57,783 nt of DNA from a bacterium (GCA_024639975.1 JAHEFX010000005.1:1-57783); one strand, 5' to 3'; numbered from the stretch's first letter, positions 48,830-57,783 are shown. Notes: generated by a model not told the origin, from the letters alone. A program made the numbers and translations.

Positions 48830-49555
48830 ATGCCCGAGTCTTCCCCTCGTGTGGTCCTACGTCTCTGGATCGGTGCCGTCGTGGTCACCTTCGGCCTTCT
48901 GTGGTCGATCGCCGCCCTCGCCACACCCGTCACGCCTTGGCTCCAACCGGTGGGGGACGAGTCGCTGGCGCTGGGCCTCTCCCCCTTGGGATGGTCGGAC
49001 GTGATGATCGGGACCCTGACGGCGGCCGCCGTATCGGCTGGGGCAGCGGTCGTCGCCCTTGCGGGGCGGGGCATCTGGGTTCCGGCCCTCGTCGCCCTCT
49101 ACGCAGCACCGCCGGCTGCCGACAAGGTCGGTGGGATGGACTACGTCGTCCCTCATCTCGCCGGCCATTGGAACGACTGGATCTTCGGGAGGGGCGAGGT
49201 CGACCTGGACCGGCTCCTCCTGCTCACCTGGCTCGGCATGGCCGTCGAGGTTGTCGTCATCGCGGTGCCAGCCCTGGCGGTCTTGCGCAGCCGCCGGCCA
49301 TCGGTCGGGGACCTGGCGATCGGCACCGCCGTCGTGGCGGTCATGGCGATCCTCGACGTCCTGTTCCTCGAAGGACTCGTCGCCGGGCCGTTGGCGCTGG
49401 TGACAGGACTCGCCGGATTGGGAGCACTTGCCTGGCTCCTCGCCGGCGCTCTCGTCCTCTGGGCCCTGGCCATCGCCGGACCGTTCGGCCTGCTCAGCGG
49501 TGCCGGCGCCACCCGGGCGCTCGTCCCTGACCGTGATCGGAGCGCGGCTCCCTAG
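48830..49555 (+). CDS. hypothetical polytopic membrane protein
   Basis: 242-codon frame with several hydrophobic segments. Confidence 0.7.
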   Translation: MPESSPRVVLRLWIGAVVVTFGLLWSIAALATPVTPWLQPVGDESLALGLSPLGWSDVMIGTLTAAAVSAGAAVVALAGRGIWVPALVALYAAPPAADKVGGMDYVVPHLAGHWNDWIFGRGEVDLDRLLLLTWLGMAVEVVVIAVPALAVLRSRRPSVGDLAIGTAVVAVMAILDVLFLEGLVAGPLALVTGLAGLGALAWLLAGALVLWALAIAGPFGLLSGAGATRALVPDRDRSAAP

Positions 49556-50163
49556 GTGTGGAAGACGCCCACCCGGAAGCCGATGTCGGACCGATCCCAA
49601 GCCCGTCCGGCATCGCCGAAGAAGAACCCGAGCAGGGACCGGGCCTCGCCCACCGAGTCGAACTCGAATGCCGTCTCGATCTCGATGACCTCGAACCCGG
49701 CTGATCGCCACCAACCCACGTCGGCCGACAGTGGCCGACCTGCGAGCTCCTCGAACTCGTCGCCACCCAGGTTGTCGACGATGGCGATCGGTCCGGCACA
49801 CACCCGTTCGGCCTCTTCGACGCCGAAGGAGATGTCACCGAAGCCGGAGAAGAAGTAGGCCCAGGTGGCGTAGGCGCCCTCGAACGAGTCATCGGCGAAG
49901 GGGAGGTGTTCGGCGTCACCGCGCACCCACGCCAGGCCGGCGGTCGGATCGACCATGCCCGCCGACGGCTCCATGGCGACGACGGAGCGGTGGTCCGAAA
50001 GCCTTCTGGCGGTGAACCCGTTCCCAGCCCCGATGTCCAGGATTCGACCGTGCGGGAGCAGCCCGTCGAGGGCGGAGATGACCTTGCCCGCGCGATCCAT
50101 GGTTCGGCGTTCGATCTCGAACAGGTCTGGTCGCTCGGCGCCGTAGAAGGGAATCACCGCCAT
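49552..50163 (-). CDS. class I SAM-dependent methyltransferase
   Basis: ILDIGAGNGFTARRLSD, VRGDAEHLPFADDSFEGAYATWAYFF. Confidence 0.88.
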   Translation of the reverse strand: MAVIPFYGAERPDLFEIERRTMDRAGKVISALDGLLPHGRILDIGAGNGFTARRLSDHRSVVAMEPSAGMVDPTAGLAWVRGDAEHLPFADDSFEGAYATWAYFFSGFGDISFGVEEAERVCAGPIAIVDNLGGDEFEELAGRPLSADVGWWRSAGFEVIEIETAFEFDSVGEARSLLGFFFGDAGRAWDRSDIGFRVGVFHT

Positions 50164-50197
50164 ACCCCCAAGGTAGGCAGGCCCGACACCACGTAGC

Positions 50198-51004
50198 ATG
50201 CATGGCGTGACTTCGACCGCACCCCGCCCCCGCAAGAGCGCTGCCTTCTTCGATCTCGATCGGACCCTGATCGCGGGCGCATCCACCTTCGTCTTCGGGT
50301 GGGTGGCCTTCCGCCGGGGCCTGATCCCCACGGCGGAGCTGATCGAGGACGCCCGACAGGCGATGGTCTTTCGCACGACCGGCGGCTCCGACGACCAGTC
50401 GGACAGCGTCCGGGACCGCATCCTGTCGGGGGTGGCCGGAAAGGCCCAGGCCGACGCCCTGGCACTGAACGACGAGATCCTCCCCAAGCTGCTCGACCTG
50501 GTTCGCCCTGAGACACGGCGGTCGGTGGAGAAGCACCGCGACGCAGGGCGGGACACGTGGATCGTGTCCGCCTCTCCCATCGAGATCGTGCAGCCGCTCG
50601 CCGAGGCCCTCGGCATGACCGGGGCGATCGCCACCGAGTCGGAGGTCCAGGACGGCCTCTACACCGGCCGGCTGGCGAAGGAGTTCGTCTACGGCGAGGG
50701 CAAGGTCGAGCGCATCCGGGACCTCGCGGCCGAGCGGGACTACGACCTCCGGCTCTGCTGGGCGTATTCGGATTCGAAGAGCGACCTGCCGATGCTCCGG
50801 CTCGTCGGCCATCCGGTGGCGGTCAACCCGGACAAGGAGCTCCGCAGGGAGGCTCGCCGCGAGAACTGGCCGATCGTCCACTTCTCCCAGCGCACGAAGC
50901 GCGGTGTCACGATCGGGACATCGATCGCCGGGGGAATCGCCCTCGCAACGGGCACCTACTTCCTCGGCCGCAAACACGGGATGCAACTCGGCCCCGATGC
51001 CTGA
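50198..51004 (+). CDS. HAD-IB family hydrolase
   Basis: AAFFDLDRTLIAGAS, IVSASPIEIVQPLAEALGM, AYSDSKSDLPML. Confidence 0.9.
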   Translation: MHGVTSTAPRPRKSAAFFDLDRTLIAGASTFVFGWVAFRRGLIPTAELIEDARQAMVFRTTGGSDDQSDSVRDRILSGVAGKAQADALALNDEILPKLLDLVRPETRRSVEKHRDAGRDTWIVSASPIEIVQPLAEALGMTGAIATESEVQDGLYTGRLAKEFVYGEGKVERIRDLAAERDYDLRLCWAYSDSKSDLPMLRLVGHPVAVNPDKELRREARRENWPIVHFSQRTKRGVTIGTSIAGGIALATGTYFLGRKHGMQLGPDA

Positions 51005-51057
51005 CAAGGTCCCGGCGACGATCTTCGATCGAAGGGGTCGGCGGGCCGTGCTCGGGC

Positions 51058-51810
51058 TCAGGGGATGACGACGCAGACGTAGGTGCCGTCGTCGAGCCGG
51101 GCCGCACCGGCGGTCCCGAGCGGGCAATCCGCCTCGTCGCCGACGAGACCCGAGACGATGCCGTCCGGGTTCGGACCGCAGTCGGCAGGCGTGACGACGT
51201 TGCCGTCGATGGCGACACATCCCTCGACCTCGAAGACGGGATCGAGGTCGACGCAGAGCGTCCGACCCGAGGACTCGACAGACGAGAGCCCGTCAGGACA
51301 GGTGCCGTCCGGGGATTCGCCGATCACCCGGCCGTCGGATCTCTCCGACTCGCACGGGACGTCCGTCGGTACGAGCTGGTCGACGTCGACGCAATCTTCG
51401 GCCGACAAGAAGAAGGGGCTGTCGTCGTCCGCCGAGTCAGGTCGGCCGCCGACCGATCCGACTACCACGGCGACGAGCAGCAGACCAACGGCGCCGATGA
51501 GCACGGCCGGCCACCAACTCCGGTTGCCGGAGCTCGGTGGTGGAGCCGCCCGAGGGGGCGCCTTGGGCGAGGGGGGAGCCGCCGGACGCCGAACCGTCGG
51601 TGTGGGCGGCTTGGTGTGGGCGGCCCTTCGTTTCGGGTCCGACAAGAGGGCGTAGGCCTCGTTCACCCGAGCCGCCGCCTCGGGGTCTCCGCCACGATCG
51701 GGGTGGGCCGCCTTCATCGCGTTGCGGTAGGCCGACCGGATCTCGTCGTCGGACGCCCCGCGGGGCAATCCGAGGACGACGTAGGGATCGGGGGTCGGCC
51801 GGCGAGCCAT
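51058..51810 (-). CDS. J-domain membrane protein with Cys-containing exterior region
   Basis: DPYVVLGLPRGASDDEIRSAYRNAMKAAHPDRGGDPEAAARVNEAYALLSDPKRR (HPD motif), Pro-rich linker, TM WWPAVLIGAVGLLLVAVVVGSV, two CV...C...CP.G...C repeats. Confidence 0.88.
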   Translation of the reverse strand: MARRPTPDPYVVLGLPRGASDDEIRSAYRNAMKAAHPDRGGDPEAAARVNEAYALLSDPKRRAAHTKPPTPTVRRPAAPPSPKAPPRAAPPPSSGNRSWWPAVLIGAVGLLLVAVVVGSVGGRPDSADDDSPFFLSAEDCVDVDQLVPTDVPCESERSDGRVIGESPDGTCPDGLSSVESSGRTLCVDLDPVFEVEGCVAIDGNVVTPADCGPNPDGIVSGLVGDEADCPLGTAGAARLDDGTYVCVVIP

Positions 51811-51844
51811 GCCCGGGAGGCTAGGAACGGGTTGGCCAAACACG

Positions 51845-51873
51845 ACGAAGGCGCCCGAAAGGGGCGCCTTCGT
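51845..51873 (-). terminator. terminator-like hairpin downstream of tmRNA
   Basis: acgaaggcgccc-gaaag-gggcgccttcgt, 12-bp perfect stem. Confidence 0.65.
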
Positions 51874-51880
51874 GGGCCGG

Positions 51881-52238
51881 TGGAGCTGCCGGGAGTCGAA
51901 CCCGGGTCCGGCGCGGCGTGCGGACGGCCTGACGATCATCCCTGTTCAGACCACAGGGTGGGTCGACGCCGGTCTAGTTCCCGACCGTCACCTCGTCTCT
52001 CCGAGGCGTCCTCCCGTCTCTCCGGGCTGTCCACCCCTGCTTCTGTTCCCACGCTGCAGGAGTACGACGCGGCTTGCCTGTCACCAGGTAGCGGGACCGT
52101 TGGCTATCACCTAGGAATTAGGCAGCAACGGCGAGAGGCTCATTGGCATCTCATTGGGTGTCCCCGTTTATCGAGTCTGAGACAACTCGGATCGTGTCCG
52201 GCCGCAACGGAACGAACCGTCGAAACCGTTTCAGCCCC
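51881..52238 (-). ncRNA. ssrA: transfer-messenger RNA (tmRNA)
   Basis: 5' GGGGCTGAAACGGTTTCGACGG ... tag ORF GCCAATGAGCCTCTCGCCGTTGCTGCCTAA ... 3' GGACCCGGGTTCGACTCCCGGCAGCTCCA; smpB nearby. Confidence 0.95.
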
Positions 52239-52323
52239 TATTCAGTTGTCAACGACCCTGATTGTACCGGTGGACTCGGACATCGGCCCGGCCAATACCC
52301 GTGGGATTCCTATCCTGACCCCC

Positions 52324-53196
52324 ATGGACACCCCTGAGGGCACCGAATCCACCGACGAGCCGACCACCGACGGACCGGGGACCGAAACCGTCGAAGTCGG
52401 CGATGCAACGCCGGAGCCTGCAGCCGACGTCCCGAAGGAACGATCCGTTCCCGGCTGGGCCATCGGTCTCTACGTGTTGGTCGCACTCGCCATCGGGCTG
52501 CAACTGGCCCTCGGCTGGGTGCTGCTCGACAACTCCGAGGAGCTCTACGAGGTCTCCGCCCAGAACAACGACCTCGTCCTGCGGACGGCCGGCATCCGCG
52601 ACGACGTGGCCGACCTCTCCGAGGAGCTCGCCGCCCTCGACCGACGGGTGACCAACGCACAGTCCGTGTCTGTCGTCGGTGAAGGCGTCGCCCCGACCAA
52701 CGAAGGACTCCCCCTCATCCCGTCCAGCGGCGCCGACCCAGCCGTCGGCATGGCGCTGCCAACGATCACCGGCCCCGACCACGATTCCGGCCGCGAGCTC
52801 ACCATCGGGAGCGGGGGCCTGGCCACGGTCACCATCGTCTGGGCCCACTGGTGTCCCTACTGCCAGCAGGAGCTCCCAATGGTGGACGCACTCCTGAAGG
52901 ACGGCTCGCTCGACCAGTTCGATGCGGTGCAGGTCCAGTCGATCACGACCTTCATCGACGAGGATCGTCCGAACCCACTCGACCCCTACATGGACCAACT
53001 CCAGCTCGCCTATCCGGTCGTGGTGGACGAGACCGGTGCCTACGCCGCCCAACTCGGCATCCAGGGCGTACCGGCATGGGTCATCTCCGACCAGGACGGC
53101 AACATCCTGGGACGCTTCTCGGGTGCCATCGGCGAGGAGGCCTTTCTCGGGGTGATGGAAGAGGTCCAGCGCATCGCCACCGAGGGCGGCGCCTGA
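52324..53196 (+). CDS. membrane-anchored TlpA/thioredoxin-like protein
   Basis: TM after acidic N-terminus; VTIVWAHWCPYCQQELPMVDALL; GIQGVPAWVISDQDGNI. Confidence 0.88.
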   Translation: MDTPEGTESTDEPTTDGPGTETVEVGDATPEPAADVPKERSVPGWAIGLYVLVALAIGLQLALGWVLLDNSEELYEVSAQNNDLVLRTAGIRDDVADLSEELAALDRRVTNAQSVSVVGEGVAPTNEGLPLIPSSGADPAVGMALPTITGPDHDSGRELTIGSGGLATVTIVWAHWCPYCQQELPMVDALLKDGSLDQFDAVQVQSITTFIDEDRPNPLDPYMDQLQLAYPVVVDETGAYAAQLGIQGVPAWVISDQDGNILGRFSGAIGEEAFLGVMEEVQRIATEGGA

Positions 53197-53199
53197 CCG

Positions 53200-53664
53200 C
53201 TACCAGCGGCCCCGATCCATCTCCTTGCGCTGCGCCTTCTCCTTGAGGGCGTGACGCTTGTCCACGGTGGACTTGCCCTTGCCGACGGCGAATTCGAGCT
53301 TCGCCCGACCGTTGCGGAAGTAGAGGCGGGTCGGCACGAGGGTCATCCCCTTCTCCGACGTCTGCTTGTCGATCTTCTCGATCTCGGCACGATGCAGCAG
53401 CAGTTTCCGTGTCCGTTCGGGTTCGTGACCTCCTTCGGCGGCGAAGGAGTACGGGGCGATATAGGCGCCGTAGAGGTGTGCCTCCCCGTTGCGGACCGCC
53501 ACGTGGGAGTCCTTGAGGTCGGCATTGCCGGCCCGGAGGCTCTTCACCTCGGACCCGGTCAGCACGAGACCGGCTTCGAACGTCGAGTCGAGGTTGTAGT
53601 CGAATCGGGCCCGACGGTTCTGGGCGATGAGCTTCGTGCCCTCGGAAGGCTGCTGCTTGGCCAT
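53200..53664 (-). CDS. smpB: SsrA-binding protein SmpB
   Basis: QNRRARFDYNLDSTFEAGLVLTGSEVKSLRAGNADLKDSHV, KRHALKEKAQRKEMDR. Confidence 0.97.
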   Translation of the reverse strand: MAKQQPSEGTKLIAQNRRARFDYNLDSTFEAGLVLTGSEVKSLRAGNADLKDSHVAVRNGEAHLYGAYIAPYSFAAEGGHEPERTRKLLLHRAEIEKIDKQTSEKGMTLVPTRLYFRNGRAKLEFAVGKGKSTVDKRHALKEKAQRKEMDRGRW

Positions 53665-53694
53665 GATTCCGAGGACGGTAGCCCGCCCGGCCGA

Positions 53695-54576
53695 TCAGAC
53701 CTTGAGGAAGCGACGCAGGCCGAGCGACGACCCGACCAGGCCGGCCAAGGCGCCGAACAGCACGAAGGCGAGGCCCCATCGGACGAAGAAGACCGTCTCG
53801 ATCGCGAAGGAGAACATCGGAATGTCCACCGAGCCCGAGACGAACGTCCACAGCAAGATGACGACGCCGACACCGAGCGTCGACCCGATCACTCCCTCGA
53901 GGATCCCTTCCGTCAGGAAGGGCACGCGTATGAACCAGTTGGATGCACCAACCAGCCGCATGACGGATATCTCGTCGCGACGGGCGTAGATCGCCAATCG
54001 AATCGTGTTCGAGATCAGTACGACCGCGGCGACGCCCAGCAGGACGACGAGCGCAATGGCGACCACATTCAGCGCGTCGATGAAGCTCGATAGGCGCTCG
54101 ATCGTCTCCCCCTGGGAGACCACGCGCCTGACCGCCGGGTTGCCGTCGAGTCGGATCTCGACGTCGCGGTATGCGTCGAGATCGGCGAGCTTGACCCGTA
54201 TCGACGCCGGGACGTCGGTCTGGTCGGCGACCTCGAGGATGGAGGGCGAGTCCTCGAAGAGGATCAGGAACTCCTGGTAGGCCTCGGCCTGGTCGACGTA
54301 GCGGGCCGACTCGACCTCGGGCCATTCCTGCACCTCGACCAACAGGGCCTGGTGGTCCTGGACGGAGATGCCCTCGTTGCTGTCGTGGAGGAACACGATG
54401 ACCTGTTCGCCCTCCTGCCAAAGGAGGGTGTTGATGCGGATGAACTCGTTGCCCACCACGGCGAAAAAGGCAAAGAAGAGGGAGATGAACACGGCGATCA
54501 TGGCGCCGGTCACGACGAGCAGGTTGCGCCGCATGCTCTGGAACGCGTCTCGCAGGACGTAGCTGAGGCGGATCAT
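53695..54576 (-). CDS. ftsX: cell division protein FtsX
   Basis: MIRLSYVLRDAFQSMRRNLLVVTGAMIAVF; EISVMRLVGASNWFIRVPFLTEGILEG. Confidence 0.95.
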   Translation of the reverse strand: MIRLSYVLRDAFQSMRRNLLVVTGAMIAVFISLFFAFFAVVGNEFIRINTLLWQEGEQVIVFLHDSNEGISVQDHQALLVEVQEWPEVESARYVDQAEAYQEFLILFEDSPSILEVADQTDVPASIRVKLADLDAYRDVEIRLDGNPAVRRVVSQGETIERLSSFIDALNVVAIALVVLLGVAAVVLISNTIRLAIYARRDEISVMRLVGASNWFIRVPFLTEGILEGVIGSTLGVGVVILLWTFVSGSVDIPMFSFAIETVFFVRWGLAFVLFGALAGLVGSSLGLRRFLKV

Positions 54577-55472
54577 CCGTCGTCCTCGCCCTCGGTCCCA
54601 CCATCAGGCGCGTCGTCCGACGGTTCGGCGAAGGGATCACCCTCGACCTGGGGCTCGGGGTCCAGGGGGTGGCGGGCTTCGGCAGCGTCGTCCTCGGGCA
54701 TGTCGGGAAGACTGAACTGCGCGGCGTCCGGGTCGACGGGTTCGGGCTTCGGGGGCTCCTCTGCATCGCCGTTCACGACCGGCTGGACCATCGTGTCCTC
54801 GTACCGACCATGGATGATGTCCTGGGTCACCTTGCCGTTGTCCAGTGCAACCACCCGCCGGCGCATCGCGTCGACGATGGCGTGGTCGTGGGTGGCCATG
54901 AGCACGGTGGTTCCGGTGCGGTTGATGCGGTCGAGGAGGCGCATGATCCCGACCGAGGTGGCCGGGTCGAGGTTCCCCGTCGGCTCGTCGGCGAGCAGGA
55001 TCGGGGGGCGGTTCACGAACGCACGCGCCACGCTGACTCGCTGCTGCTCGCCACCCGACAGCTGGTCTGGGTACCGGTCTTCCTTGCCGGCGAGGCCCAC
55101 CAGCTCGATGACCTGGGCGGTCTGCTGGCGCACCACGACCCGGGGCTGACCGAGCACTTCGAGGGCGAAGGCGATGTTCTCGGCAACCGTCTTGTTCGGC
55201 AGGAGCTTGTAGTCCTGGAACACGGTGCCGATCGTCCGACGCAGCTCGGGGATCTGCCGCGACGACATCGCGGTGATCTCCTTGCCGGCCACCCAGATCT
55301 TGCCGCGGGTGGCGTCCTCCTCGCGGAGGATCATGCGGATGAGCGTCGACTTTCCTGAGCCCGACGGACCGACGAGGAAGACGAACTCACCCTTGTTGAT
55401 GTCGAGTGACACGTCGGCGACGGCGACGGAGTTGCCGTCGTACACCTTCGTGACGTTCTCGAGTCGAATCAT
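54573..55472 (-). CDS. ftsE: cell division ATP-binding protein FtsE with long acidic C-terminal extension
   Basis: MIRLENVTKVYDGNSVAVADVSL, GPSGSGKSTLIRMI, LSGGEQQRVSVARAFVNRPPILLADEPTGNLDP. Confidence 0.95.
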   Translation of the reverse strand: MIRLENVTKVYDGNSVAVADVSLDINKGEFVFLVGPSGSGKSTLIRMILREEDATRGKIWVAGKEITAMSSRQIPELRRTIGTVFQDYKLLPNKTVAENIAFALEVLGQPRVVVRQQTAQVIELVGLAGKEDRYPDQLSGGEQQRVSVARAFVNRPPILLADEPTGNLDPATSVGIMRLLDRINRTGTTVLMATHDHAIVDAMRRRVVALDNGKVTQDIIHGRYEDTMVQPVVNGDAEEPPKPEPVDPDAAQFSLPDMPEDDAAEARHPLDPEPQVEGDPFAEPSDDAPDGGTEGEDDG

Positions 55473-55573
55473 GGGAAGCGGAGCCTCAGGGGGTGCTGAA
55501 TGGAGGCGGAATCGCCGACGGGCAGCGTACCGACGCGCCGCGTATAGGCGCAGTCAATGGTCGGGATGAACGC

Positions 55574-56683
55574 CTACCCGGCGTCGCCGGATTCGGCCCG
55601 TCGCCAGTGCAGGTAGGCCTCGACGAGCGGCATGAAATCGCCGTCGAGCACGGCTTGGATGTTGCCGATCTCCATCCCGGAACGCAGGTCCTTCACCAAT
55701 TGGAAGGGCTGCATCGTGTATGAGCGGATCTGGCGGCCCCAGGCGGCCTCGTGGGTCTCGCCCCGGATCTCGGCCAACTGCGCCTCCCGCTCCTCGCGGA
55801 CGACCTGGGCGAGTCGGGATTTGAGCATCTCCATGGCACGGGCGCGATTCTGGATCTGACTTCGTTCCGCTTGGCACGCCACGACGACACCCGTGGGCAA
55901 GTGGGTGATCCGAACAGCTGAGTCGGTGGTGTTGACGTGCTGGCCACCCGCTCCAGAGGAACGAAAGGTGTCGATGCGCAGATCGTCGGGCGTGATCTCG
56001 ATCTCCTCGGCCTCACCGACCTCGGGGATCACATCGACCCCGGCAAAGGCGGTATGCCGACGGGACTGGGCGTCGAAGGGGCTGATGCGCACGAGTCGGT
56101 GCACGCCCTTCTCGGAAAGGAAGGTCCCGTAGGCGAGGTCGCCCTTGACCGAGATGTTGACGGACTTGATGCCGGCCTGGTCCCCCTCGTGGAACTCCTC
56201 GACCCGGGCCGTGAACCCCTGCTGGTCGGCGAACCGGAGGTAGCCCCGCATGAGGATCTCGGCCCAGTCCTGGGCATCGACGCCGCCGGCGCCGGCGTTG
56301 ATGGAGATGATGGCGTCCGAATCGTCGTACTCGCCGAAGAACAGGGACTCCAGTTCCAGCGTCCCCAGCTCGGAATCGATCCGCTCCAGTTCGTCGGTGA
56401 TCTCAGACGGGTCCTCGCCCTCCTCGCGGATCATCTCGTAGAGCGTCTCGGCGTCGTCGAGGGCCTGTTCGAGCCCGCCGACCCGATCGATGGTCCCCTC
56501 CACCCGGGCGAGACGCCGGGTCACCGACCGGGCACGATCCTGGTCGTTCCAGAGGTCCGGATCGGCCGCCTGCTCCTTGAGGGTCTCCAGCTCGGTGCCG
56601 AGCCCGTCGAGGTCGAGGAACGACCTGGCGCCGTCGAGTCGGGTGCGCAGGTCTGCGATGGAGGATCGAGGGTCGAGGTCCAT
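55574..56683 (-). CDS. prfB: peptide chain release factor 2
   Basis: SSGAGGQHVNTTDSAVRITHLPTGVVVACQAERSQIQNRA; N-terminal RSFLDLDGLGTELETL; single open frame. Confidence 0.95.
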   Translation of the reverse strand: MDLDPRSSIADLRTRLDGARSFLDLDGLGTELETLKEQAADPDLWNDQDRARSVTRRLARVEGTIDRVGGLEQALDDAETLYEMIREEGEDPSEITDELERIDSELGTLELESLFFGEYDDSDAIISINAGAGGVDAQDWAEILMRGYLRFADQQGFTARVEEFHEGDQAGIKSVNISVKGDLAYGTFLSEKGVHRLVRISPFDAQSRRHTAFAGVDVIPEVGEAEEIEITPDDLRIDTFRSSGAGGQHVNTTDSAVRITHLPTGVVVACQAERSQIQNRARAMEMLKSRLAQVVREEREAQLAEIRGETHEAAWGRQIRSYTMQPFQLVKDLRSGMEIGNIQAVLDGDFMPLVEAYLHWRRAESGDAG

Positions 56684-56827
56684 GGCCTCCGAGGCTAGGC
56701 CGACCCCCTCTTCAACCAGCGGCGGCCGATCCCGCACCGGCGGGGCGGGACTCGCCAGACCCGACGGGCGATGAACGAGGACGGTTCGGGTCGACGCCCC
56801 GGCCCCGGAGCGCCCGAGCAACCGTCG

Positions 56828-57463
56828 CTAGACGACGATGACGGGGGCCGGGCGTCGGCGGATCATCCACTCGACGACCAACAGGTTCGGTACCCAGCAC
56901 GACCAACCGACCACGGCGAAGACCATCGTCTCGTCACCATCGAGGAGGGCGAAGAGCGCCGGGATCTGCAACCGCAGGCTCACCGCCGCAAGCAGGAGGG
57001 CGAATGACCGCATCATCCACACCCGGTGGTCGTCGAACCGCCGCCCGAGGGCCAATCGGAGCCCAACGAGCCCACAGGTGGTCGTGAGGGCGCCAAGGGC
57101 CGCGAAGCCGAGGCGGCCGGTCAGGCCCCCTTCGGCGAAACCGGCCACGAAGAAGCCGGAGAGCCCCGTGCCGAGAGCGGCGGCCACGTGGAGCCGGCCC
57201 AATCCCCGATGCAGCTTCGGACGTGCGGTCCGGATCCGCTCGAGGAACTGGAACGGACCCGTGAGCAGGGCAAGGCCACCCACCACGGCATGGAAGCTCA
57301 GAGCAACGATTGACACGTCGAGCCCGAGAGGAAGGTCTCGACCCTCGTAGAAGGCCTCGGCTCCCCCGAAGGCAAAGCCCACGCCGTAGATGCCGATCAG
57401 GCCGGCGAGCACCACCATCACCCACCAGGTCCACTTTGGCTTCGTTCGCTGTTCTGTCGTCAC
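56828..57463 (-). CDS. DUF2306-like polytopic membrane protein
   Basis: Several TM segments; FHAVVGGLALLTGPFQFLERIRTARPKLHRGLGRLHV; GTG start with GGAGG upstream. Confidence 0.75.
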   Translation of the reverse strand: MTTEQRTKPKWTWWVMVVLAGLIGIYGVGFAFGGAEAFYEGRDLPLGLDVSIVALSFHAVVGGLALLTGPFQFLERIRTARPKLHRGLGRLHVAAALGTGLSGFFVAGFAEGGLTGRLGFAALGALTTTCGLVGLRLALGRRFDDHRVWMMRSFALLLAAVSLRLQIPALFALLDGDETMVFAVVGWSCWVPNLLVVEWMIRRRPAPVIVV

Positions 57464-57677
57464 TTCGGCTCCTCCGTCTGCCCCGGGATCTTGCCAACTT
57501 CTCCGGGCGATGACCATCAGGGATCACCCGGAGAGCACCCTCGCACGATCAGGGCATCGGTCAGGGGCGCATGCCTGCACGTGCAAAAGAAGCCACATCG
57601 AGCCCGACCAGTGGCAGACCCCGTCCGGGAGCGGGTCATATCCCCAACGGGACCGGTGGCGCCGTAGCCTCCAGCCG

Positions 57678-57783
57678 GTGTATGAGACCATCGTCGTCGG
57701 AGCCGGGCAGGCGGGGCTCGCAGTGGGATGGCACCTCCTCGAGCGAGGCATCGACGTCCTCATCCTGGAGCGAGGCCGTGTCG
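57678..57783 (+). CDS. FAD-dependent monooxygenase/oxidoreductase, N-terminal fragment (partial)
   Basis: VYETIVVGAGQAGLAVGWHLLERGIDVLILERGRV, GxGxxG dinucleotide-binding motif; runs off the window. Confidence 0.75.
   Translation, partial: MYETIVVGAGQAGLAVGWHLLERGIDVLILERGRV

Noticed and set aside
52013-52026. Short repeated GTCTCTCC units as a CRISPR-like or tandem repeat
   Set aside because: They lie inside tmRNA and are explained as hairpin loops; only two copies.
52239-52300. TTGACA next to the tmRNA 5' end as its -35 box
   Set aside because: It would place the -10 inside the mature RNA; TACAAT further upstream is a better -10, but its -35 is poor, so no promoter was called.

Overview
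The window is about 57.8 kb of GC-rich actinobacterial-type chromosome (probably Acidimicrobiia-like; lineage is inferred from gene content and order only). Nearly all of it is housekeeping DNA. I see no transposase, integrase, phage module, CRISPR array, secretion system or obvious defence island. The backbone is the conserved block valS-folC-ndk-mreBCD-pbp2-rodA-rne-rplU-rpmA-obgE-proB ... nadD-LCP/LytR_C-rsfS, next to tig-clpP-clpX. Other parts are a tRNA cluster, a JAMM/MBL/rph/rdgB block, an ACT-malic enzyme/histidine kinase operon divergent from ppdK, an MBOAT/SGNH pair, and ssrA (tmRNA) with smpB-ftsX-ftsE-prfB. RNA genes: tRNA-Ala(GGC), His(GTG), Arg(TCT), Gly(TCC), Pro(TGG), Lys(CTT) and tmRNA. 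Best candidates for a second look: an HTH + LAGLIDADG-like ORF wedged between tRNA genes 10 nt upstream of tRNA-Lys; a meaB-moxR-VWA-CheY-degenerate M23 block in the place expected for proA; a HAIR (HspR)-like operator on the hsp20 promoter; tandem identical-loop hairpins and a short tag ORF in the tmRNA; a J-domain membrane protein with a duplicated Cys-rich exterior; and a Mec-type JAMM locus without cysO/cysM. I do not see a clearly novel multi-gene system. Product calls come from reading translated ORFs and remembered family motifs; no searches were run.
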